Positions 1 through 7,536 of a DNA stretch of 64,000 nucleotides are shown here, in pieces; position 1 is the stretch's first letter; each line of letters starts with the position of its first letter. A model generated the notes under the pieces. That model was not told where the DNA came from and did no database searches. It worked only from the letters and a program-made list of their open reading frames with translations. The position numbers and the translations under genes are program-made. The stretch spans positions 1 through 64,000 of IMG/VR virus record IMGVR_UViG_3300027714_000008; one strand, written 5' to 3'. This stretch comes from a virus.

Positions 1-2
1 TG

Positions 3-248
3 GTATGCAAAATACAATTGGATCAATTGTTCAATTTGGGCATTCCACAATTCAAGGACACACGAGTTAGATGGAAGCTACAGGAAAAAATGAAACATTT
101 AAAAGAAATTGAAATGTCATACATGAGTCATTTGGCTCATGCGTTTTTAATTGCAGGAGTTCTTATAGTACATGGATTACTTCCGTGGATATGGGAAACT
201 AAAGCATCTGATATGTTATGTAAAGATAGAAACCCTTCTGGTGAATAA
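3..248 (+). CDS. Small membrane protein, DUF6356-like, possibly cut by the left edge
   Basis: The frame is open to the left end of the window, so the true start may lie outside it. Inside the window a TTG at 18 and an ATG at 90 are possible starts. The protein has a charged N-terminal half, then SHLAHAF and one hydrophobic segment ending in HGLLPWIWE. That SHL...HGLLP(W/F) pattern resembles the DUF6356 family of short bacterial inner-membrane proteins of unknown role; the match is from memory. It converges on the EF-hand gene at 303-629, with a hairpin between them. Confidence 0.6.
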   Translation, partial: VCKIQLDQLFNLGIPQFKDTRVRWKLQEKMKHLKEIEMSYMSHLAHAFLIAGVLIVHGLLPWIWETKASDMLCKDRNPSGE

Positions 249-269
249 AAAAATATAGTGAAGTGATAG

Positions 270-297
270 AACTAGGAGAATTTTAAATCCCCTAGTT
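270..297. terminator. Convergent hairpin terminator
   Basis: A 7-bp stem (AACTAGG / CCTAGTT) with a 13-base loop lies between two converging genes. On the + strand it is followed by TTTACTTT, which gives a weak intrinsic terminator. It probably serves both strands. Confidence 0.5.
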
Positions 298-302
298 TTA
301 CT

Positions 303-629
303 TTATGTCTTAGGTTTAGAGTACACTGTACTTACATAGAATGCAGTAACAATACCAGCAACCGATACAAAATATGTAGGAGCCATGCTTCCTAATATCT
401 TTGCCGCTTCAGGCACACCCATTAATATAGCAACGACTACTGCAAATGGATATAATAACATTCCACCTAAAGCAAACCATGCCATATTTCGCATTGCATC
501 TTGCTTTTTATCTGCATTTTCAATGCTAATCATTCGTTCGTGTCGATTTAATTCCGCATCTGTTATGATGCCGTCTCCGTCTAAATCAGCATCATTAAGT
601 ATGCTGTCAGTTTCTAGTTTTTTAGCCAT
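303..629 (-). CDS. EF-hand membrane protein
   Basis: This 108-residue protein has a perfect EF-hand loop near its N terminus (D15, D17, D19, G20, I22, E26), which should bind calcium. Two hydrophobic segments in the second half probably span the inner membrane. The start is fixed by a strong AAAGGAG ribosome site. A TATAAATA late promoter on the same strand lies 23 bases upstream, so late expression is likely. The gene points away from the curli operon and shares its promoter region. Its role is unknown; a calcium-responsive membrane protein is inferred only from the motif. Confidence 0.75.
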   Translation of the reverse strand: MAKKLETDSILNDADLDGDGIITDAELNRHERMISIENADKKQDAMRNMAWFALGGMLLYPFAVVVAILMGVPEAAKILGSMAPTYFVSVAGIVTAFYVSTVYSKPKT

Positions 630-651
630 TAAAATCTCCTTTAAGTGAGGT

Positions 652-659
652 TATTTATA
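652..659 (-). promoter_or_regulatory. T4-type late promoter for the EF-hand gene
   Basis: TATAAATA on the - strand matches the T4 late promoter read by gp55. It is one arm of the perfect 16-base palindrome TTATTTATATAAATAA at 651-666. Confidence 0.65.
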
Positions 660-677
660 TAAATAAAGTTATAAATA
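658..677 (+). promoter_or_regulatory. Tandem T4-type late promoters of the curli operon
   Basis: TATAAATA occurs twice on the + strand, at 658-665 and 670-677, just ahead of the 708-8416 operon. Spacing from the second copy to the first ATG is about 30 bases and includes a GGAGGAG ribosome site. With the - strand copy this makes a bidirectional late promoter region. Confidence 0.65.
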
Positions 678-707
678 GTGTATCAAAGCGAAGGAGGAGT
701 ATACTAT

Positions 708-986
708 ATGGATTTTTTATCATTAGTTGGTGACGTTGGATTTCCTATCGCTGGAGCGTTGGCGGCTGGAGGTTTTGTGTTTCTTACACTTAAATTTATC
801 CTAGCTGGTGTGACCGATTCTGTAACTACGTTAAAGAATATTATTGGATCACTAGACAATCGTGTACAAACAATGAATAACGATTTGGTAAAAATTGATG
901 CACTGTTAAGTTATGCGTTAAACGTTAAACCTAACATAGATAGAATTGCCGCTAATGAAGGTAAAGACGATGCAAGGCGTGATTAA
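708..986 (+). CDS. Holin-like membrane protein A (tandem paralogue)
   Basis: The ATG at 708 is chosen over an upstream GTG because it follows a GGAGGAG ribosome site. The 92-residue product has a short N terminus, one glycine- and alanine-rich membrane span (GFPIAGALAAGGFVFL), then a predicted coiled-coil tail with LDNRVQTMNNDLVKID. This small-span-plus-coil build is common in phage holins and spanin-like proteins but is not diagnostic. It resembles the next gene in order of parts (GFPI, span, LDN/MLDND), so the pair looks like a tandem duplication. It is first in the operon, ahead of csgF. Confidence 0.7.
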   Translation: MDFLSLVGDVGFPIAGALAAGGFVFLTLKFILAGVTDSVTTLKNIIGSLDNRVQTMNNDLVKIDALLSYALNVKPNIDRIAANEGKDDARRD

Positions 987-1312
987 TGGAAGTTGATTTA
1001 GCACAAGCGATAGGTGAATACGGATTTCCTATTATTGCCGCAATGGGCATGGGATATTTTATTTATTTTATATGGAAGTGGGTAACAGAAACAATTGATC
1101 CTGTTGTAGGTGAGACTATGTTTACATTAATCAGATTAGTTGATCGTATTCGCATGTTAGATAATGATATGATTCGTTTGAATAGTAAATTATCAATGGT
1201 ATTAGAATATAGATCCAAGATGGACGGCGAACAACAAAAAGAACTTGATGATATGGTTAACAAGTATCAATCACGTAGTGAAGCATTTAACAGTACAGGA
1301 GATGGTAAATGA
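986..1312 (+). CDS. Holin-like membrane protein B (tandem paralogue)
   Basis: The start overlaps the previous stop (TAATG), implying translational coupling. The 108-residue protein has YGFPIIAAMGMGYFIYFIWKW as a single span, followed by a charged coil containing RMLDNDMIRLNSKLSMVLEY. The same order of motifs is present in the preceding protein. It has no signal peptide cleavage site, so an inner-membrane protein with a cytoplasmic or periplasmic coil is likely. It may be a holin or an inner-membrane partner of the CsgFG channel encoded next; both are inference. Confidence 0.7.
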   Translation: MEVDLAQAIGEYGFPIIAAMGMGYFIYFIWKWVTETIDPVVGETMFTLIRLVDRIRMLDNDMIRLNSKLSMVLEYRSKMDGEQQKELDDMVNKYQSRSEAFNSTGDGK

Positions 1313-1770
1313 AAATACTAATAGCTTTAAGCACAATTTGTTTACTGACTTCTACCGAAGTTAATGCAGAACTTGTCCATAAGTTTAGTAGTCCATCTTT
1401 TAATGGTAATGGATACAGTAGTCACGTATTAAGTACAGAACAACTTATACACAATCGTAAAGAGGATGTTAAAGATAAAGCCGAGGCCGAGGCCAGACGT
1501 ATAGAAAGAGAATTAGGCAACACAACATTAAACAAATTTATTACAAACCTAGAGTCAAGAATATATGCGACGTTAAGTAAACAAATGGTAGACAGTATGT
1601 TTGCGGCATGTACAGGTGACGATTGTGCAACATCAGGAACTACTGAACTTGAAGGTAGTACAATCACTTGGGTAAAAGATAGTACCACTGGTTCAATAAC
1701 ATTGACTATATCAAACGTCGATGGAACTACTGAGATTACTATTCCCGGTGCTGGAGAATTTACGTTCTAA
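1309..1770 (+). CDS. csgF: CsgF-like curli assembly factor
   Basis: This 153-residue protein has a Sec signal peptide ending near VNA-E. The mature N terminus LVHKFSSPSFNGN matches the family pattern F-x-x-P-x-F-x-G-N of CsgF, which in E. coli inserts into the CsgG channel. The middle (LNKFITNLESRIYATL) and the C-terminal GSITLTISNVDGTTEITIPG also follow CsgF. An insert rich in E, A and R (KAEAEARRIER) and a two-cysteine stretch, CTGDDC, are extra to E. coli CsgF. It overlaps its neighbour on each side (ATGA, TAATG) and directly precedes csgG. The role should be as outer-membrane cap or chaperone of the channel. Confidence 0.85.
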   Translation: MKILIALSTICLLTSTEVNAELVHKFSSPSFNGNGYSSHVLSTEQLIHNRKEDVKDKAEAEARRIERELGNTTLNKFITNLESRIYATLSKQMVDSMFAACTGDDCATSGTTELEGSTITWVKDSTTGSITLTISNVDGTTEITIPGAGEFTF

Positions 1771-2564
1771 TGAGAATTGGTCTATTAATAATGTTGCTTT
1801 TCATGGGAGCGTGTGCAGACATAGAAGCTCCTATTAATGCTGTTCCTAAAGTGCAAGGTTCACCATTAGGAAATTCATTGCAAGATATGCCAGAGCTTGA
1901 TGGTGCTAAAATGACTATAGCAGTTTATCAATTTGCTGACAAGACAGGTCAAAGAAAGCCTGCTGACAATTCAAGTTTGTCAAGTGCAGTCACACAAGGT
2001 GGCGAAGTGTGGGTTATTAAGGCGTTACAAGATGTCGGTAACTCTACATGGTTTGAAGTAGTTGAAAGGGTCGGTCTTGATAATTTGATCAAGGAAAGAC
2101 AGTTAGTGCGTAATACAAGAGATGTTTATGAAAAGAACCTAAAGACAGGACCTACACCATTAAAGCCTATGGTGTTTGCAGGTTTAATATTAGAAGGCGG
2201 TATTGTCGGATATGATAGCAATGTTTCTACAGGTGGAACTGGTGCTAGGTATTTGGGTATCGGAATACAGACACAATACAGAGTAGATACAGTCACAATA
2301 GTTATGAGATTAGTAAGTGTTAGCACAGGTAAAGTATTACTAAGTGTAGCCACAGAAAAAACAATAGCTAGTCATAGTAATGGCGCAGATGTATTTAAGT
2401 TTTTTGATATGGGAACAAAATTAGTTGAGGCCGAATCTGGTTATAGCGTGAATGAACCAGTAAATTATGCAGTTAGAGCAGCGATTGAAGCTGGCGTTAT
2501 TGAATTGATAAACGAAGGAGCTAAGAAAGAATTCTGGAAATTCAAGGAACAAAGCAATGAATAG
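1770..2564 (+). CDS. csgG: CsgG-like curli secretion pore lipoprotein
   Basis: CsgG forms the nine-fold outer-membrane channel that exports curli subunits. The phage protein (264 residues) has a lipoprotein signal with Cys15 after LFMGA. It tracks E. coli CsgG through V-Y-x-x-x-D-x-T-G-Q, the A-L-x-D block, ERxGLxNLxxER, EGxIxGYxSNV, GGxGARYxGIG, TQYxxD and GYxxNEPV. It ends soon after the E. coli INDG/INEG region and lacks part of the C-terminal tail. Residues matching the E. coli constriction Y51, N55 and F56 are A65, S69 and L70, so the opening may be wider. It is coupled to csgF and to a curlin-repeat gene. Confidence 0.93.
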   Translation: MRIGLLIMLLFMGACADIEAPINAVPKVQGSPLGNSLQDMPELDGAKMTIAVYQFADKTGQRKPADNSSLSSAVTQGGEVWVIKALQDVGNSTWFEVVERVGLDNLIKERQLVRNTRDVYEKNLKTGPTPLKPMVFAGLILEGGIVGYDSNVSTGGTGARYLGIGIQTQYRVDTVTIVMRLVSVSTGKVLLSVATEKTIASHSNGADVFKFFDMGTKLVEAESGYSVNEPVNYAVRAAIEAGVIELINEGAKKEFWKFKEQSNE

Positions 2565-3279
2565 ACGTTTTAAAAAATATTTTTATATAACCACTATGTT
2601 AGGTCTATTGACTAGCCCTAGCTTTAGTAACGACATTTATATCTCACAAGTAGGTGATACACTAGACTTGGATATTGTGCAAGACGGACAAAACAACGTC
2701 ATTGGTACCTCTGGTCAAGCTGTTGTACTTGGTAAGACGAGTAATGCTTCAGACAATATGACATTCAGTATTACACAAACAGGTAACACAAACACTATTG
2801 CCGCACAAATATTAGGTGCGACTTATACAGGTACTTGGACATTCACTGGTGATAACAGTGATGTCATATTACTTTGTAGTAGTGCTGCAATAGGTAACTG
2901 TGATAGTGTAACACTCAATATTGCGGCTGTAGGTGATAACCAAGACTACACAATCAAGATAGGCGAGAACGCATCTGGTGATGGTGCAACAGTAAACTTC
3001 ACAGTAACAGACGATGATAACATTATATCAACTGATATTGATGGAACAAGTGCAGTGGTTACTGTTACTATTAATGGTGCATCTAGTCTTGAAACAACTG
3101 ACAGCACATTAGATATTGATATTGCTGGTAACGGAGATAGTATAGGACACACTATTGTATTCAATGCTACAGGTCGAGGTCACGCAGTAGTTCTTAATCA
3201 AAGTGGTGTATACGATAACATGATTAATCTTACCACGAATGGTGATAATCAAGCTATCAATATCACTCAATCAGACTGA
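2557..3279 (+). CDS. Curlin-repeat secreted protein 1
   Basis: The gene overlaps the end of csgG by 8 bases. The 240-residue product has an N-terminal signal peptide (cleavage near SFS-N) and no cytoplasmic domain. Curlin-like strand-turn repeats of the form I-x-Q-x-G-x-x-N are visible: ISQVGDT, IVQDGQNN, ITQTGNTN, LNQSGVYDN, TTNGDNQAINITQ. Repeats in the middle are degenerate and rich in D, T and N. A single pair CSSAAIGNC could form a disulfide. By family this is a CsgA/CsgB-type amyloid subunit exported through CsgG. The repeats are less regular than in E. coli CsgA, so self-assembly is unproven. Confidence 0.75.
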   Translation: MNRRFKKYFYITTMLGLLTSPSFSNDIYISQVGDTLDLDIVQDGQNNVIGTSGQAVVLGKTSNASDNMTFSITQTGNTNTIAAQILGATYTGTWTFTGDNSDVILLCSSAAIGNCDSVTLNIAAVGDNQDYTIKIGENASGDGATVNFTVTDDDNIISTDIDGTSAVVTVTINGASSLETTDSTLDIDIAGNGDSIGHTIVFNATGRGHAVVLNQSGVYDNMINLTTNGDNQAINITQSD

Positions 3280-4397
3280 TGTTGAGACTTTTATCATTAC
3301 TCATAGTAATGGCAACGCCAGTGTATGCAAACATTGGTGAGATAACTTCTGTTAATGGCAGTGGTGCTATTGAAAGAGGCGAAGATGCTATTGAAGCAGA
3401 GAAGGGCACAGGTATTGATATGCTTGATACTGCTGTTACTGCAAATGCCAATATGCGGATTAACTTTATAGACGATACAGTAGTTGACATAACACAACAT
3501 TCAAGACTTCTTATAGACGATTTTGTGTATGATCCTGCAAGTGGTAAAGGGTCTTTGGGTCTAAAGGCGACATTAGGCACTGTTCGTTATGCCAGTGGTC
3601 AGATAGCAAAGCGTAATAGACAGAACGTAAGAATTAGAACACCTTCTGCAACTATCGGTGTTCGTGGTACTGACTTTGTTATGGTCATAGATGAAATTGG
3701 TGGATCTATGATCACACTATTACCTAGCTGTGATACTGCTGGAATGTGTTATGTCGGAGAAATAACTGTCGAAACTGATGCTGGTTTTGTTTTATTAAAC
3801 CAAGCCTTTCAAGCCACAATAGCTTCCAATAGCATGAGTCCCCCAACAAAACCTTTATTATTAGACCTTGACGAATCCATGATAAATTCTTTATTGTTGT
3901 TGCGTAAAGTCAAACCATATGAAGAAGAAGTGGCAAAAATATTAAAGAAGAAAATTAAAGATGCAGACTTCTTAGGACTAGACTTCCTTCAATTCGATGG
4001 ACTAGACTATGATGCATTGACTGAGGAACTAGAAGGTATTTGGTTGACGGCATTAGATAACACTGACAGTCTATTACAAGACATGCTTATAGACATGCTA
4101 GATCAGCTTAATTCAGCTTTGATGCAATTGTTTTTAGATGAGCTTGCCACACAGAACTCGTCTATGTTGAGAAGAGAACAAAATGTGTACGGATTTGATC
4201 CTACGACTGGTATTACTTTAATGAACCAAAGCCCTAACTGGGTGTTTTCAAGACGTGACGACAACGGAAATAACTTTGTAGAGTTAACTTTAAATCAAGG
4301 ATATGGATATACCATAGACCTAAAACAAGGAGGCTGGGAATTGTATGACTATAGGTTGGGCGACAACACTGGTAATTCTATTAACATTACCCAATAG
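3279..4397 (+). CDS. FecR-domain exported protein
   Basis: The start overlaps the previous stop (TGATG). A Sec signal peptide (cleavage near VYA-N) precedes a FecR domain at about residues 40-150. Visible parts are RINFIDDTVVDI, HSRLLIDDFVYDP, LGTVRYASG, then IRTPSATIGVRGTDF, the family hallmark. The remainder (to 372) is acidic and helical, then ends in short Q/G/N stretches (LTLNQGYGY, INITQ) that look like curlin repeats. There is no FecR-type N-terminal helix binding a sigma factor, so it is a periplasmic or secreted FecR protein. Such genes often sit beside CHASE2 cyclases in bacteria (recalled, not checked), as here. Confidence 0.85.
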   Translation: MLRLLSLLIVMATPVYANIGEITSVNGSGAIERGEDAIEAEKGTGIDMLDTAVTANANMRINFIDDTVVDITQHSRLLIDDFVYDPASGKGSLGLKATLGTVRYASGQIAKRNRQNVRIRTPSATIGVRGTDFVMVIDEIGGSMITLLPSCDTAGMCYVGEITVETDAGFVLLNQAFQATIASNSMSPPTKPLLLDLDESMINSLLLLRKVKPYEEEVAKILKKKIKDADFLGLDFLQFDGLDYDALTEELEGIWLTALDNTDSLLQDMLIDMLDQLNSALMQLFLDELATQNSSMLRREQNVYGFDPTTGITLMNQSPNWVFSRRDDNGNNFVELTLNQGYGYTIDLKQGGWELYDYRLGDNTGNSINITQ

Positions 4398-4764
4398 CCT
4401 TTGGGCTAACGAACTGATATTAAGCCAAGTCGGTAATGACTTTACGTTGAATGTCGATCAAGATGGTAATAATCACAGTATCACATTCGATGTTGATGGT
4501 AATAATAATACTGCAAATATCACACAAACAGGTGCAGACAAAACTATGATCTTAGATTTTGAAGGCAATCCACACAACTTTAATGGCACTCAAACTGGTA
4601 GTGGCAACCATTATGTCTATATAGATATTAATACACCCAATAATCGTGGCACTGCACAAATAAATTCTACTCAAACAGGAAGCACAAGTCAAAGCTACAC
4701 TATTACAGGTACTTGCTCTAGTTATAATGGGTGTGCTTTGAATGTGACTCAAACAGGTAATTGA
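4345..4764 (+). CDS. Curlin-repeat secreted protein 2
   Basis: This 139-residue protein begins 53 bases before the FecR gene ends, in another frame, and its signal peptide (cleavage near LWA-N) is written in that overlap. The mature protein is almost all curlin-like repeats: LSQVGNDF, VDQDGNNHSI, ITQTGADK, GTQTGSGNH, STQTGSTSQ, VTQTGN. Spacing is about 20-25 residues, close to CsgA/B. A cysteine pair (CSSYNGC) mirrors that of curlin protein 1. It is shorter and more regular than the first subunit, so one may act as nucleator and the other as bulk subunit. That division is inference. Confidence 0.8.
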   Translation: MTIGWATTLVILLTLPNSLWANELILSQVGNDFTLNVDQDGNNHSITFDVDGNNNTANITQTGADKTMILDFEGNPHNFNGTQTGSGNHYVYIDINTPNNRGTAQINSTQTGSTSQSYTITGTCSSYNGCALNVTQTGN

Positions 4765-4765
4765 T

Positions 4766-6802
4766 ATGAAAAAACTATTAAGTCCTTGGTGGGCATTAAT
4801 CACTCTTATGGCATTAGTTTATATATTTGCTGTACCATCTAGCTTTGTTCAGAGTGTTAAACTAAACTACTTTGACACGCTTATAGTCAACCAAGAGCCT
4901 GTGCAAAACAATATATTCGTTGCAGAGATAGACGAAGCCACATTAGACAAGTACGGACAATATCCTTTCCCACGTAAAATATATGGCGATATAATAAGAG
5001 ACTTATATGATAGAGGTGCTGGACTTGTCGTATGGAATATTATGATGCCAGAAGAAGATCGCTTTGGTGGTGACGATTATATGGCAGATGTCATGCTAGA
5101 ACTGCCAGTCGTATTGCCTAGTAGACCTAGTAATAAAACAAAGAACGAGCCTATTAATCCAGGGGCGGCTATCATTAATGCTGATTACCTTGATGTGTTA
5201 TTACCTTATGGTGGCATTATTGCAAACGTTCCTGTTATAGAATATGCATCTGTTGGTGCTGGTATTGTATCTACAGAACCAGAAATTGATGGTGTAGTAA
5301 GGCGTATGTCCACAGTAGCAGTTGTTGATGGTACGTTATATCCAAGCCTTGCTTTAGAGACGTTACGTGTTCTTGCTGGAGATACAAACTTTCAGATTAA
5401 GTTACAACCCAATGGTGTAGAGAAAATGAGAATACCAAAATTTGGTATTATTCCTACTGATAATGAGGGTCGTGTATGGATTGATTGGAGTCAAAAAAGC
5501 CAGAATGTATCCATAGCAGATCTTCCTGATAATTTTAATGGTGCTATTGTTATTGTAGATGTGACTGCATCGGGTATATCTAATCCAATACCAACGGCTT
5601 CAGGCAGTGTATTTGCTGGTGAAACACAAGCGGCGGTATTGGGAACGATGATAGCGGGCACAAACATCAATAGACCAGACTGGGCTACGTCAGTGGAGCT
5701 AATTTGCCTTCTAGTGGGGTCTTTACTGCTTATTATTCTAAGTCGTTGGATGATAATAGGTTTAATAACAACGTTTATTCTTATTGGGTCTATTGTGCCA
5801 TACTCTATGTACGCCTATGCGACAGACAAGATATTAATAGATGTAAGCGCACCTGTTATAACATTTGTTATAATAGCTTTGCAAGTTTATGGTATTAAGT
5901 TTGTTCGTGAGTTCCTAGAGAAACAAGCGATTAAAAAACAGTTTGCTGGCTACGCTTCTAAAGAAGTTGTGGAGATACTACAAAAAAACCCATCTCTTAT
6001 TAAAGATGGTACTAAGAAAGAAGTTTCTATATGCTTCTCAGATCTACGTGGATTTACACCTTTAGGAGAATCATTTGGTGATAACGTAAAAGGACTAACA
6101 TTGATTATGAATAGTTACATGGATGCTATTACAAAACCTGTGCTTGAAGCCAATGGTATGATTATTAAATATATTGGTGACGCTTCAATGCATATTCATA
6201 ATGCGCCTATGGAAGATCCTAATCACCCTAAAACTGCCGTACAAACAGGACTAAACATGTTAAAAGCAGTGGAGAAGTTTAATGAGTATATTATATCCGA
6301 AGGGAGACCGCCTGTGGGTATGGGTGCTGGTATCAATACTGGTCTCGGTTACATTGGAGAAATGGGATCGACAGCCAGACACTCCTACGACATTCTTGGA
6401 GATGCTGTTAGCACCGCCGCAAGACTTGAATCCGCATGTAAAGGTTATGGAGTTGTATTGATTGTAGGACCTGCAACATACAAAGTCACCAAGGACGATT
6501 TCTTTTATTTAAAACTAGATGATTTAGCAGTGAAGGGTAAGACTGTAGGACTAGAAATATATACAGTCTTTGATGACATTAAAACACATTACAAGAAAAG
6601 TAAAAAGATGCACAACATAATGCATGAGCATTATCGTGCACAAGAATTTGACGATGCACTCAGTATGTGCCACACTTTACAAAAGCATTTTGACGAAAGA
6701 ATGGATGGCTATTATGAAATGTGGATTGAACGATGTGAGTTTATGAAAACACAGAAACTACCAAAAGACTGGGATGGAATTTTCGTCGCCACTACTAAAT
6801 AA
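4766..6802 (+). CDS. CHASE2-domain class III adenylate cyclase
   Basis: The 678-residue membrane enzyme has an N-terminal span (about 8-27), a periplasmic CHASE2 sensor (about 45-300; VAEIDEATLDKYGQYPFPR is typical), three spans (about 308-378) and a class III cyclase domain (about 415-605). The metal aspartates are in FSDLRGFT and YIGDASM. Adenine-specifying Lys and Asp are kept (IIKYIGD and SYDILGD), so cAMP is the expected product. In GDAVSTAARLE a serine replaces the usual transition-state asparagine, while the arginine is kept. It follows the FecR and curlin genes by 1 base. A virus-encoded cyclase could alter host second-messenger state. Confidence 0.88.
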   Translation: MKKLLSPWWALITLMALVYIFAVPSSFVQSVKLNYFDTLIVNQEPVQNNIFVAEIDEATLDKYGQYPFPRKIYGDIIRDLYDRGAGLVVWNIMMPEEDRFGGDDYMADVMLELPVVLPSRPSNKTKNEPINPGAAIINADYLDVLLPYGGIIANVPVIEYASVGAGIVSTEPEIDGVVRRMSTVAVVDGTLYPSLALETLRVLAGDTNFQIKLQPNGVEKMRIPKFGIIPTDNEGRVWIDWSQKSQNVSIADLPDNFNGAIVIVDVTASGISNPIPTASGSVFAGETQAAVLGTMIAGTNINRPDWATSVELICLLVGSLLLIILSRWMIIGLITTFILIGSIVPYSMYAYATDKILIDVSAPVITFVIIALQVYGIKFVREFLEKQAIKKQFAGYASKEVVEILQKNPSLIKDGTKKEVSICFSDLRGFTPLGESFGDNVKGLTLIMNSYMDAITKPVLEANGMIIKYIGDASMHIHNAPMEDPNHPKTAVQTGLNMLKAVEKFNEYIISEGRPPVGMGAGINTGLGYIGEMGSTARHSYDILGDAVSTAARLESACKGYGVVLIVGPATYKVTKDDFFYLKLDDLAVKGKTVGLEIYTVFDDIKTHYKKSKKMHNIMHEHYRAQEFDDALSMCHTLQKHFDERMDGYYEMWIERCEFMKTQKLPKDWDGIFVATTK

Positions 6803-6810
6803 GGAAAGAA

Positions 6811-7533
6811 ATGGAAAATATTAAACGAAGCCACGAAATGGCTATAATTGCTAAAGTTGCATACGAAGATAAGGCTAAAGCAAAAGCAGTATTCGAGGCA
6901 ATGGGATATAGCAAACATGAGTTCATTGAACATAATGGAGCGCAGTGCCACGTCGTATGGAACGATGAAGAAGTAATCATTGGATTTCGTGGAACTGAGC
7001 CTGATGAATTTTCAGATATTAAAGCAGACCTTAACGCTATACCAAAAAAATGGGAAGCTGGTGGTTTGGTTCACAAAGGATTTTGCAATGAGCTAGACAA
7101 GGTTTGGACACAACTATCTTTGGTATTAAAAAAAGAACTGAAAGATCGTAAACTCTTTATCACAGGTCACTCATTGGGTGCGGCTATGGCAACCTTGGCG
7201 GCAAGTAAACTAGAGAAATCCTGTACTTGCCTATACACATACGGAAGTCCTAAAGCTGGGAGTAGAAGTTTTGTTAAGTCTATCGACGTACTACATTACC
7301 GCTTTGTTAATAATAACGACGTTGTGGCAAAAGTACCATTTTCGTTTCTTGGATACAGACACCACGGAGAACTACGTTACATAAACTACTATGGTAACAT
7401 AAGAAAGATGACTAAATGGCAAAGAGTCAAAGACCAATTCAGAGGTCGGTGGCGTGCTATAAAGAAATGGCAAATGTTCGATGGTGCTTATGACCATGGG
7501 ATGGATAATTATAAAAAATATTTAGGAAAATAA
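6811..7533 (+). CDS. Class 3 lipase-like alpha/beta hydrolase
   Basis: The protein (240 residues) follows the lipase-3 fold. It has the oxyanion motif GFRGTEP, the nucleophile elbow GHSLGAA (Ser near residue 117), the Asp in NNNDVVAKVP and a downstream His in GYRHHGELRYI. No signal peptide is visible, so it acts in the cytoplasm or is released at lysis. It sits 8 bases after the cyclase and belongs to the same operon. Substrates are probably membrane or storage lipids. A role in membrane breakdown at lysis is plausible from context only. Confidence 0.85.
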   Translation: MENIKRSHEMAIIAKVAYEDKAKAKAVFEAMGYSKHEFIEHNGAQCHVVWNDEEVIIGFRGTEPDEFSDIKADLNAIPKKWEAGGLVHKGFCNELDKVWTQLSLVLKKELKDRKLFITGHSLGAAMATLAASKLEKSCTCLYTYGSPKAGSRSFVKSIDVLHYRFVNNNDVVAKVPFSFLGYRHHGELRYINYYGNIRKMTKWQRVKDQFRGRWRAIKKWQMFDGAYDHGMDNYKKYLGK

Positions 7534-7536
7534 AAA

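Noticed and set aside
4345-4397. Frameshift joining FecR and the second curlin protein
   Set aside because: The downstream gene has its own signal peptide with a clear cleavage site, so overlapping genes are more likely than a sequencing or programmed frameshift.
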